Origin: Cellvibrionales bacterium UBA7375
GTDB taxonomy: Bacteria; Pseudomonadota; Gammaproteobacteria; Pseudomonadales; Porticoccaceae
NCBI GenBank assembly: GCA_949487135.1
Contig: CATAJQ010000038.1
Location: 1 to 56,436, forward strand
DNA length: 56,436 nucleotides
Reading direction: 5' to 3'
Below, in pieces: positions 19,189-27,498 of this stretch (within the stretch, counting starts at the first letter, position 1; each line of letters opens with the position of its first letter). The notes beneath the pieces are model-generated. The model saw only the letters and a program-made list of their open reading frames with translations, made no database searches and was not told the DNA's origin. A program made the position numbers and the translations under genes.

Positions 19189-19489
19189 GTTGTTAAACCC
19201 CCTAAATTAAACTTTAAAACGCCAGACTGAAAAGCTTTATATTTCTGACCAGCCTAGATCAAGCTCTTAAAGTACAACGTCCTGCCAGTAAAGACATTGT
19301 TTTTGAGACGAAATAGCCAGATATGCGATAACAGGGACTAACCCACTGAGCGCAAAAATTAGCTGCGACAGAAGGGTTTTTATTTGCGTCAAAATGGACT
19401 TTTATTTAGTAAAAAAATTTGCTTTAGAATTGTGTATTTTGTATAGCATGTTGAATTATTTATCGCTTAAATATTGAGTTAAAGTATTT
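19189..19489. other. Intergenic region upstream of TonB receptor 1
   Basis: No coding sequence is seen. It should hold the receptor promoter on the minus strand. A CGTCC at 19278-19282 followed by AGTAAAG resembles, loosely, the shared element found upstream of the GH16-like and GH5 genes, but it lacks the GAACTC core and has no good -10 box at the matching distance. Confidence 0.35.
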
Positions 19490-20272
19490 TTATTCAAACG
19501 CCTGATTCAAATAGTGCGCCAAACGGACACCAGCTTGGAGTATACGCTGTTGCGCAATTGGCCAATTTTTACTTTGATAGTTAGAGCCCAAATTCAATGA
19601 ATTGTCCTTTTTTTGATCGCCAAATTGATACACAGCAGCATGCAAGGTTAAGGATTCTTTCGCCCAATCTTTGAATGATGAATCTAAGATTAATTGTGTC
19701 TCTTTGATTGAGTCACTTAAAATTTTATCTGCATATTGATGAGAACTTATAGCAGGGCTCGTTAACAATCCATCCCAAACCTTATGTAAATTTACCAGAC
19801 GATTTTGATTTTTCCAGATCAACATTTTTCTATTTCCTCCAGCGTCACCAGAAAAGCCCACATGCAAAGGCTGATGAATATCTGCCACTAAGTGAACAAA
19901 AAACATCAAAGCCTCTCGTCTCTGTTGGACTGGCTTAGCAACTTCACCAATCTGCCAATAAAAATAATCTAAGGCCCATAAAATATCACCTCCAACAGAC
20001 ACTTGATATTCATCTATTGATTCACCCTTATCAATATTTATGTAGTGCCAACGCTTGCTATGAGACCATTTAGATTGAGATTTGATGGAGTCTGCCCAAT
20101 TTGCTATTTCAAATAGACTTTGTCCATCCAATATTATTTCGATTTGTTGCACTGCTTTTGCTGACAAATTTTTCTCAGCAATCAACGCCACTATTTCATG
20201 CTCTTTACTCCACCAAGCGTTTACTGGAAGACAAAACAGATACGTAGCTAAAATAAATAGAGGTCTTAGCAT
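19490..20272 (-). CDS. S1/P1-type nuclease, secreted
   Basis: A 260-residue zinc nuclease. A signal peptide ends at VNA|WW, so the mature protein starts with Trp, as in the S1/P1 family, where the N-terminal amino group binds zinc. Further ligand segments are KEHE near the start, RWHYINID, and FVHLVADIHQPLHVGFSGDAGGN. Family members degrade single-stranded nucleic acids in the periplasm or outside the cell and release 3'-OH nucleotides. It may serve in phosphate or nucleotide scavenging. Confidence 0.9.
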   Translation of the reverse strand: MLRPLFILATYLFCLPVNAWWSKEHEIVALIAEKNLSAKAVQQIEIILDGQSLFEIANWADSIKSQSKWSHSKRWHYINIDKGESIDEYQVSVGGDILWALDYFYWQIGEVAKPVQQRREALMFFVHLVADIHQPLHVGFSGDAGGNRKMLIWKNQNRLVNLHKVWDGLLTSPAISSHQYADKILSDSIKETQLILDSSFKDWAKESLTLHAAVYQFGDQKKDNSLNLGSNYQSKNWPIAQQRILQAGVRLAHYLNQAFE

Positions 20273-20290
20273 ATATATTTTTCACATAAT

Positions 20291-20494
20291 CTAATGTTTT
20301 ATAACCGGAATATGTGTCTTTAAAAATCGTTCAAATGATGACAAGACCTTTAAGCGATTAGCCTCTAAAGACATGAAGTGATTACCATGTTCCAGCTCAA
20401 TATATTCAATATGTTTATTATTCTGCATCGCTTTGTACATTTTTCGACTTTGATCGACATGGACAACTAGATCTTCATCGTCATAAATAAGCAT
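20291..20494 (-). pseudogene. C-terminal remnant of an S9 prolyl oligopeptidase-type hydrolase
   Basis: The 67-residue reading frame matches only the last part of the alpha/beta hydrolase domain of S9 peptidases: DDEDLVVHVDQSRKMYKAMQ followed by YIELEHGNHFMS. The Asp and His of the catalytic triad are where expected, but the serine region and everything upstream are missing. The usual His of the LIHGE-type strand reads Asp here. The sequence before it (20495-20727) is AT-rich and non-coding. It is best read as a decayed gene. Its stop lies 18 bp upstream of the S1/P1 nuclease start. Confidence 0.7.
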
Positions 20495-20727
20495 AAACAG
20501 TATGATAAGGCAAAAAAATTAAACGATTTCATAATTTAAAAAAGTATAAATTACTATTTTATTGAACAATGAGTTTATTTAAATTTAAATAGACTTAAAT
20601 ATCAACCAACCCTCCTTTTATTACAAATATAAACTATCTTATTGACAGACTTATCAAGCATGTTAATTTGAATAAATACTATCAGTATTCTTTACTGACC
20701 TTATCTCATTAAATAGGTAGCCCAATA

Positions 20728-22620
20728 ATGTTACGCAAAAAAATATATGCCATTTTTCTTTTAACTATTCTTTTGACTGCCTGTGCTGGCGCGAGCGAAA
20801 CCATAGAAACAGAAAATAATATTGTTGCGCCTATTGACGATAAATATATATGGGATCTAAGTGACCTTTACCCAGATTTAGCAGCCTGGGAAGCAGCTAG
20901 AATGGCTGCGGCTGAACAAATCACCCAGCTGGCAAAATTACAGGGTACCTTAGGGCAAAGTTCTCAATCCTTATTAAAGGCATCTGACCAAATTTCCGCT
21001 GTCTACAAAGAAGTCGTTAGGGTTTATATTCATGCAAGCCTTAGAGCAGATACTGATACGCGCAACGCAGAAAATGAGGAGCGAAGTCAATTAGCTGCAA
21101 ATTTATTTACCGATTTCAGCGCTGCAATTAGCTGGTACAATCCGGAGTTACTCGCTATTGGTGAAAAGAAAATCGCACTATTTTTGCAGCAGCAACCCAA
21201 ACTTAGCAAACATAATTTCGGTGTAATTGATGCATTGCGCCGCGCCCCTCATACCCGACACCAAGATATTGAAACCCTTCTTGCCAAAACCGGCCAACTG
21301 ACTAGCGCCCCAAATTCGATTTACTCGGTTTTTGCCAATGCCAATATGCCTTGGCCCGAGGTAACCCTATCGAATGGCAAAAAGATAACATTAAGCCAGG
21401 CGGGTTACTCTGCCGGCAGGCAAGCACAATCTAGAGAAGACCGAAAAATGGTATTTGATGAATTTTGGTCGACATGGCAAGACTACGAAGCGACCTTGGG
21501 CGCCATTATGAACGCTCAAATTCAAGGTTTAGCCTTTAAAACTAAGGCTCGTAAATATGAAAGTTCTCTGGGGCGTGCATTGTTTGACGACAATATGCCG
21601 CCAAAGGTTTATGAAACTCTTGTCGAGGAGGTTAATCAATCTTTACCCACCTTGCATCGCTACTTCAAATTGCGCAAAAGAATGCTCGGCATTGAAGACG
21701 AAATGCGTTATTACGATATCTACCCACCACTGGTTAACCTTGATAAACAATTTACTATTGAAGACTCAATTACCGTCACTCGAAAAGCACTTGCGCCTTT
21801 GGGCTCGGAATATATGGCCGCCTATGATCTAGGCGTCAAAAGTCGCTGGATGCATGTTTTTCCCTCAGCCGGAAAGCGCTCAGGTGCCTACATGTCTGGT
21901 GGCGCCTATGATGTTCACCCCTATGTATTACTAAATCACAATAACGATTTTGAGAGTGCGTCCACCTTCGCCCATGAATATGGGCATGCCGTGCACTCAG
22001 TACTTGCTAATAAAACTCAGCCCTGGGAAACCGCTGGTTACTCAACTTTTATTGCCGAAACAGCCTCTATTATGAATGAGATGCTACTTCAAGATATGGT
22101 GATCGCCGAGGCTAAAACCGATAAAGAAAAACTATTTTATTTGGGGATTGGCTTAGAAGCGTTAAGAGGCACTTTCTTTAGGCAAACCATGTTTGCGGAA
22201 TTTGAACTCAAGATCAATCAAGAGGTTGAATCGGGCAATGTGCTGACAGGATCCAAGCTAACCCAAATGTATTTAGAACTTCTCAAGCGCTACCATGGGC
22301 ATGACCAGAACGTTGTCACTATTGATGATTTGTATGGTATTGAGTGGGCCTATATACCGCACTTTTACTATGACTTTTACGTTTTCCAATATGCTACCTC
22401 GATCGCTGCAGCAAGCAACCTAGCTAAGAAAATTCGCAGTGGCAACCAAAAAGCCCAACAGAACTTTATCAATCTGCTGAAAGCGGGCGGTTCTGATTAC
22501 CCCTATAAACTAATGAAAAATGCAGGCATTGATATGGCCACACCAGCACCCTATAGGGCACTGGTGGAGCGTATGAATGCTATTATGGACGAGATGGAAG
22601 TTATTTTAGACAAAGGCTAG
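20728..22620 (+). CDS. pepF: Oligoendopeptidase F-type M3 metallopeptidase, lipoprotein
   Basis: A 630-residue peptidase of family M3. The zinc motif is H416-E417-Y-G-H420 in FAHEYGHAVHS, with the downstream glutamate in IAETASIMNEM as third ligand. A lipoprotein signal precedes C19 (LLTAC), so it is probably anchored in the periplasm, unlike cytoplasmic PepF. It would cleave imported or periplasmic oligopeptides. It converges on the GH17 gene with 46 bp between stops. The gene symbol is by family and is approximate. Confidence 0.9.
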   Translation: MLRKKIYAIFLLTILLTACAGASETIETENNIVAPIDDKYIWDLSDLYPDLAAWEAARMAAAEQITQLAKLQGTLGQSSQSLLKASDQISAVYKEVVRVYIHASLRADTDTRNAENEERSQLAANLFTDFSAAISWYNPELLAIGEKKIALFLQQQPKLSKHNFGVIDALRRAPHTRHQDIETLLAKTGQLTSAPNSIYSVFANANMPWPEVTLSNGKKITLSQAGYSAGRQAQSREDRKMVFDEFWSTWQDYEATLGAIMNAQIQGLAFKTKARKYESSLGRALFDDNMPPKVYETLVEEVNQSLPTLHRYFKLRKRMLGIEDEMRYYDIYPPLVNLDKQFTIEDSITVTRKALAPLGSEYMAAYDLGVKSRWMHVFPSAGKRSGAYMSGGAYDVHPYVLLNHNNDFESASTFAHEYGHAVHSVLANKTQPWETAGYSTFIAETASIMNEMLLQDMVIAEAKTDKEKLFYLGIGLEALRGTFFRQTMFAEFELKINQEVESGNVLTGSKLTQMYLELLKRYHGHDQNVVTIDDLYGIEWAYIPHFYYDFYVFQYATSIAAASNLAKKIRSGNQKAQQNFINLLKAGGSDYPYKLMKNAGIDMATPAPYRALVERMNAIMDEMEVILDKG

Positions 22621-22666
22621 AACGACTGGCTGATGGAGGCTAAAACAGCCCCCAACCAAAGCGATC

Positions 22667-24505
22667 TTATTCTTGAGAATAATATATATTTTTAATCTCT
22701 AAACGCTTATTGTCCGCTGGAACATCACTCCAAAGATAGAGTGCCCCTCTAACATCCGTTAGATCTGCGCCACGATCTAAATCAGCAAGGGGTAGTTTGT
22801 AATTAACCCAGTGAGCTTCAAGTTGTTTTTCTGAATTAGGCTTGAAGGATACAAAGTTATTTACCTGAGTATCCGCCAGAAAACTTCCCGTTTGGAAGCC
22901 AATATTAAATCTGAGAGATGCATCCCCTCTAATATCGAAATTAAGGTAACCCGACTTAAAATTAGATAGGTCTTCACCCAAATCGCCTTGAAGCTCAAGC
23001 GCACCGCCCCACCAATCACCAATTCTTGTCGTTACCTCGATAACACTATTATCGGTCATCTGAATATTCATAGTGCCCTCCCATGGATTTAACTTAATTG
23101 GGTCGCTTGGGTAAGACATATCATTGGTAGCATTTGGAATCATCATTGGATTCACAACCACATAGGTTTTAGCGTTGATCGCTTCTCCAGCAGAAGCCTT
23201 TTCATTAACTGTGGTTAACTTACGAATTCCCATGCGGCTTTTAAAAGGGGGTAATAAAACTTTTTCAAGAAGTGCATCCTGGTCTCCGTTATAACTTTTA
23301 CCTAAGGGTTTTCCTTCGCGATTCAAACCATCAAAAACTTTTTGATCAATCAAATCCCAGAGGGCATATTTAACCCTGTTATCCAAACCAATAAGACCAA
23401 AGTGATTTTCTGATCCATTAGTGTCATAAGGATCTTTCCACTGCTCATCGAAGGCCTCAAAATAAAACACTGACATCCCCGAGTCCTTTTCCCATTTGCG
23501 CATATGCTGATAAAAGAGAGCCTGTTTTAATTCATCCGCAGCTTTTGAACCACTGGCACCATAGGCTGTTGCAGCAACAGAGGACCAACCTGTCTCACCA
23601 ATATGAATGGGTTTTTCTATGCCAAGACTGTCTAGATAGTTAGCTACACCCTGATATTGTGACATTGCATAATACTTAGCTCGCAACATCGCGGCATCAA
23701 TCATCTGAAGCTTGGACAGATTCTCTTCATCATCAAAAACACCCCAATATTCAGGGTTATAATGAGAATCATGAAAGGGGTAAGTGTGCACAGAAAGGAA
23801 ATCCACCGCCTTAATTAATTTGACTAAATCATCCGTGTGATACCCCTTATCACCCCCACCCCAAGATTCATAATTATCAGAACTGGTGACCCAAAGGTCT
23901 TTAGGCAACTCGCCAGCCTGCTTCAAATCCTGCAAATAATTTACCCAACGAAGTATGGTTTTGGGGTAGACAAAATATTTGACCGCCCACTGAACCATAG
24001 CCTCATTACCCACAGCAATTACCTTGACGATATCGGGATACTGATTAGCCAGCTCGGCCGCTTTTGCTATTTCGGCACGATTATTCTCTTCGCTTTCTTC
24101 CTCATGGATTGGTGGAACATCAGTCCAAGCATTTTTACAGTCAATCCAAGCACCCAACATAACATACATCTCAAAACTCGGATCTACTTGTTTCAGCTGT
24201 TTAATTGCCTCAAGAATTCTCTCTGCCTGAGGAAATTGTGATGTATTGTAAGTGCGAAGCACTCTAACTCCCATAGCAAAAAGTATTTGCATATCCTCCT
24301 TCAAATCTTCAACTGTGGGGACGTCCTCACGGGTTTTTTCACGGTACCCACCATAGGAAATTGCTGGATACTTTGGATTTCCTAAAATTTCCTTAGCTGA
24401 TGGACTGGCGCTATTGATGCTAGATTCAATATCAGACGATTTTTCACAGCCTGCGACACCGCAAAACAAAAACACAAGAACAAGATATTTAGAGAATAGT
24501 TTCAC
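22667..24505 (-). CDS. GH17 beta-1,3-glucanase lipoprotein with C-terminal carbohydrate-binding-like domain
   Basis: A 612-residue lipoprotein (lipobox VAGC, C20), starting at GTG with AAAGG eight bases upstream. Residues ~45-400 form a GH17 barrel: proton donor E168 in VGNEAM and nucleophile E304 in GETGW. GH17 enzymes cut or transfer beta-1,3-glucan such as laminarin. Residues ~460-612 look like a beta-sandwich, with GDWWGGALELQGD and GYLNFDIRGD, as in CBM-like tails. It is the likely membrane-anchored laminarinase or transglucosylase of the locus. It is divergent from the GH-A clan hydrolase gene. Confidence 0.87.
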   Translation of the reverse strand: MKLFSKYLVLVFLFCGVAGCEKSSDIESSINSASPSAKEILGNPKYPAISYGGYREKTREDVPTVEDLKEDMQILFAMGVRVLRTYNTSQFPQAERILEAIKQLKQVDPSFEMYVMLGAWIDCKNAWTDVPPIHEEESEENNRAEIAKAAELANQYPDIVKVIAVGNEAMVQWAVKYFVYPKTILRWVNYLQDLKQAGELPKDLWVTSSDNYESWGGGDKGYHTDDLVKLIKAVDFLSVHTYPFHDSHYNPEYWGVFDDEENLSKLQMIDAAMLRAKYYAMSQYQGVANYLDSLGIEKPIHIGETGWSSVAATAYGASGSKAADELKQALFYQHMRKWEKDSGMSVFYFEAFDEQWKDPYDTNGSENHFGLIGLDNRVKYALWDLIDQKVFDGLNREGKPLGKSYNGDQDALLEKVLLPPFKSRMGIRKLTTVNEKASAGEAINAKTYVVVNPMMIPNATNDMSYPSDPIKLNPWEGTMNIQMTDNSVIEVTTRIGDWWGGALELQGDLGEDLSNFKSGYLNFDIRGDASLRFNIGFQTGSFLADTQVNNFVSFKPNSEKQLEAHWVNYKLPLADLDRGADLTDVRGALYLWSDVPADNKRLEIKNIYYSQE

Positions 24506-24647
24506 TTATTTAACCTTTTATTGTTACAACATATTTAGCCGTCAATTATATTACCCATTGATCCATTTTGCATGATGAGAATAGCGCTTGTTTTGCATTC
24601 CCCACATAAATAGAATGATCAACCTAATTTTACCCAAGGCGCCACTC

Positions 24648-25877
24648 ATGAAACCCTCTAAGGTTGAACTTAATTACCGCAACAACAAATTTCAACTTAC
24701 CGTTGATAACCAACCTTTTTATATTAATGGTGCCGGCGTCGACTTTGGCAGCATTAAAAGCCTCGCAAAGTATGGCGGCAATGCCTTTCGCACCTGGCGC
24801 GTCAATAACGGTGAAAAAACTGGACGTGAAATTCTGGATGAAGCCTATCAGAATGGTCTAATGGTCTGTATGGGGCTTGAGGTTGAGCGGGAGCGTCATG
24901 GATTTGATTATGATGACGAGCAGGCAGTGGCGAAACAGATGGCAGCAATTAAACAAGATATTGTGGTGCTAAAAGATCACCCAGCACTGTTAATGTGGGG
25001 TATTGGTAATGAACTCAATCTTCGCCATAAAAACCCCAAGGTGTGGGATGCAGTTAATGATCTTTCAAAAATGATCCACCAAATAGATCCCAATCACCCT
25101 ACCACAACCATGCTGGCCGGCGCTGAGCCTGAGGTTATAGCACTTGTTGCAGAAAGCTGTCCTGATCTAGATCTATTGTCCTTTCAGATCTATGGCGCTA
25201 TCGACAAACTCCCTGGCTTTTTGCAAGAGAGCAACTATAAAGGCGCGTATATGATTACCGAATGGGGCGCCACTGGTCACTGGGAATGTGACAGTACCAG
25301 CTGGGATAGACCTATAGAAGCAAATAGCTCAGTAAAAGCCAATAACTACCACGCTAGGTACGTCGACTATATTGCCGCTGACACAAAACAATGCATTGGT
25401 TCTTTTGTATTTTTATGGGGTCAAAAGCAAGAGCGAACACCAACCTGGTATGGGCTGTTTTTAGACAATAATAACAGCACTGAAGCTGCTCAAGTGATGC
25501 AATACCTATGGACTGGGAAATGGGCGCAACACAGAATCCCAAAAATTGGTCAATTAAGCATTAATGGCATGCTGGCAGAGGAAAGCGTTTGCTTGCAGCA
25601 AGACCAGACCTACAATGCAAAAATAGAGCTTGAAACTAGTCATAAAAACCTCAGTTTTCGCTGGGAACTAATGAAAGAAGTAGACCGAGAATTAGAAAGC
25701 GACGGCGGTGATTTTGAACCAACACCAGATATTGTGTGGCAACAATCTAACTCAAACACTTCGTCGGAGGTAGCATTTTCACCGCCACTGACTGGTGAGT
25801 TTCGGCTATTTGTCTACATTGACGATGGTTATGGTGGTTCTGCTACCGCAAATATGCCTATTTTGATCGAATCTTAG
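24648..25877 (+). CDS. GH-A clan glycoside hydrolase (GH2 catalytic-like, possibly GH158)
   Basis: About 409 residues from ATG 24648 (AAGG nine bases upstream; ATG 24615 and TTG 24588 are less likely). The core is a TIM barrel with the clan GH-A pattern: acid/base E122 in WGIGNEL and nucleophile E205 in MITEWGATG. A C-terminal Ig-like domain (~residues 315-409) follows. No signal peptide, so cytoplasmic. GH2 proper usually has extra N-terminal domains that are absent here. A beta-1,3-glucan-active GH158-like enzyme would fit the size, the Ig-like tail and the neighbours, but I cannot confirm it without a search. Confidence 0.75.
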   Translation: MKPSKVELNYRNNKFQLTVDNQPFYINGAGVDFGSIKSLAKYGGNAFRTWRVNNGEKTGREILDEAYQNGLMVCMGLEVERERHGFDYDDEQAVAKQMAAIKQDIVVLKDHPALLMWGIGNELNLRHKNPKVWDAVNDLSKMIHQIDPNHPTTTMLAGAEPEVIALVAESCPDLDLLSFQIYGAIDKLPGFLQESNYKGAYMITEWGATGHWECDSTSWDRPIEANSSVKANNYHARYVDYIAADTKQCIGSFVFLWGQKQERTPTWYGLFLDNNNSTEAAQVMQYLWTGKWAQHRIPKIGQLSINGMLAEESVCLQQDQTYNAKIELETSHKNLSFRWELMKEVDRELESDGGDFEPTPDIVWQQSNSNTSSEVAFSPPLTGEFRLFVYIDDGYGGSATANMPILIES

Positions 25878-25908
25878 TCATATAGGCTTTACAGCTAACA
25901 TATACTCA

Positions 25909-25922
25909 ATTGATTAATCAAT
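25909..25922. promoter_or_regulatory. Perfect 14-bp palindrome upstream of sugar symporter
   Basis: ATTGATTAATCAAT is a perfect dyad lying 75 bp before the symporter ATG, in a 120-bp gap. A smaller inverted repeat, GGTAA-N6-TTACC, follows at about 25949. Its position suits an operator for a dimeric repressor or activator, but no second copy was found in the window. Confidence 0.4.
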
Positions 25923-25997
25923 AAGGTGTTAAACTCTTTATTTTATGCGGTAACCAAAATTACCTTAAATTAATAATAACATTAGAAGAAATGGATT

Positions 25998-27419
25998 ATG
26001 TCTGAAGATAATAGCTTGCAATCTACACATACTAATATGGTGCCTTTTAGTCAGAAGGTTGCATTTGGCATTGGCATGTTAGCCAACCAAATGTTCCCGG
26101 CCGCCCTGGGTATCTTTATGGTTATTCTGGTTCAGGGGTTAGGTATGAGCCCTGTTCTTTGGGCGCTTATTTTCTTTATCCCTAAACTAATTGATGCCGT
26201 TACTGATCCATTGATGGGCTATATCTCCGATCATACCAATTCAAGATGGGGTAAGCGCAGACCCTATGTATTTGTGGGCGCCATAATTTCAGGCTTATCA
26301 TTTATGATGATGTGGCAGTTGTATGCCACCAACTCTGAGATGTACAACTTTTACTATTTCCTTTTCTGGGCCTGTGTGTTCTGGATTGGCATGACTATTT
26401 TTGGCGTTCCCTATGTCGCAATGGGTTATGAGATGAGTAGTGACTTTCATGAGCGCACCCGCATTATGGCGGTAGCTCAATGGATTGGTCAGTGGGCCTG
26501 GGTGATCGCGCCTTGGTTCTGGATTATTTTGTATGATCCAGACTGGTATGAATCAGCCGCTGAAGGGGCTAGAACCCTTTCGTTATGGGTTGGCGGCGGC
26601 TGTATGGTTATGGCACTAGTGCCCGCAATATTCTGTACTCATACAACTCCTGCCTCAGCCAAACAACATGAAGACGATGGCAAATCACTAAAGGACACTA
26701 TGCTCGACTTTGGTCGCGGCATTTTGGTAACCCTGCGCAATAAGCCTTTCCAGAAAATCTGTATTGCCACCTTCTTTATCTTTAATGCATTCCAAGTGGT
26801 TGCGGCATTTTCTTGGTTTATTGTTGTGTATTATATGAATGAAGGCGATCCAGCAGCAGCTGGCGTTTGGCCCACATTATTTGGCTCTGTAGGTGCTTTA
26901 TTTACCACCTTTATGGTTATACCAATTGTGAATTATATGGCTCAGAAATATGGTAAAAAAACCACTTTCTTATATTCGCAGGCAATTTCGCTGGTAGGTT
27001 ATGTGCTTTTTTGGTGGGGCTTTTCGCCCGAAAATCCGTGGATGATGTTCATCCCATTACCGCTTTTCGCCTTTGGTATTGGCGGTCTGTTTACCATTAT
27101 GATGTCAATGACTGCCGATGTATGTGACTTGGATGAACTGGAAACCAATCAGAGACGCGAAGGGACCTTTGGCGCTATTTACTGGTGGATGGTTAAGTTT
27201 GGTGGCGCCTTTGCCGGAGCAGCAAGCGGTCTAATTTTGAGCGTTATCGGCTTCGATCAATCAGTAGCTTTGCAGAGTGAAGAAACTCTTACAATGCTGA
27301 GACTTAGCTATATTGTTATCCCCTGTGCTGGAACATTAATAGCCATCTTTGCCATGCGTAATTATGATCTTGATGAAGAGAAATCTCAGCAAATTCGTAC
27401 CCAATTAGAAGCGCGATAA
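25998..27419 (+). CDS. GPH-family (MFS) sugar:cation symporter
   Basis: A 473-residue transporter with 12 predicted membrane spans. The GPH motif appears as DPLMGYISDHTNSRWGKRRP. The family (melibiose/glucuronide type) takes up glycosides with H+ or Na+ across the inner membrane. Placed between a beta-glucosidic hydrolase and a predicted beta-1,3-glucan phosphorylase, it probably imports laminari-oligosaccharides. A bidirectional terminator follows at 27446-27471. Confidence 0.9.
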   Translation: MSEDNSLQSTHTNMVPFSQKVAFGIGMLANQMFPAALGIFMVILVQGLGMSPVLWALIFFIPKLIDAVTDPLMGYISDHTNSRWGKRRPYVFVGAIISGLSFMMMWQLYATNSEMYNFYYFLFWACVFWIGMTIFGVPYVAMGYEMSSDFHERTRIMAVAQWIGQWAWVIAPWFWIILYDPDWYESAAEGARTLSLWVGGGCMVMALVPAIFCTHTTPASAKQHEDDGKSLKDTMLDFGRGILVTLRNKPFQKICIATFFIFNAFQVVAAFSWFIVVYYMNEGDPAAAGVWPTLFGSVGALFTTFMVIPIVNYMAQKYGKKTTFLYSQAISLVGYVLFWWGFSPENPWMMFIPLPLFAFGIGGLFTIMMSMTADVCDLDELETNQRREGTFGAIYWWMVKFGGAFAGAASGLILSVIGFDQSVALQSEETLTMLRLSYIVIPCAGTLIAIFAMRNYDLDEEKSQQIRTQLEAR

Positions 27420-27445
27420 TATTAATCAGTTATTTGCAGAAACAA

Positions 27446-27471
27446 AAAAGCCGTATGTTAAGACGGCTTTT
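27446..27471. terminator. Bidirectional terminator between symporter and phosphorylase genes
   Basis: The stem AAAAGCCGT (27446-27454) pairs with ACGGCTTTT (27463-27471) around an 8-base loop, with A and T tracts on both sides. It separates two convergent genes. Confidence 0.85.
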
Positions 27472-27498
27472 ATTTGGCTTAGATTATTAAAACTAAGC

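Noticed and set aside
20577-20590. ATTTAAATTTAAAT palindrome
   Set aside because: It is in a very AT-rich stretch, where such a dyad is likely by chance.
23837-24241. A 134-codon plus-strand open frame
   Set aside because: It lies opposite the GH17 lipoprotein catalytic domain, where the other strand shows clear family motifs.
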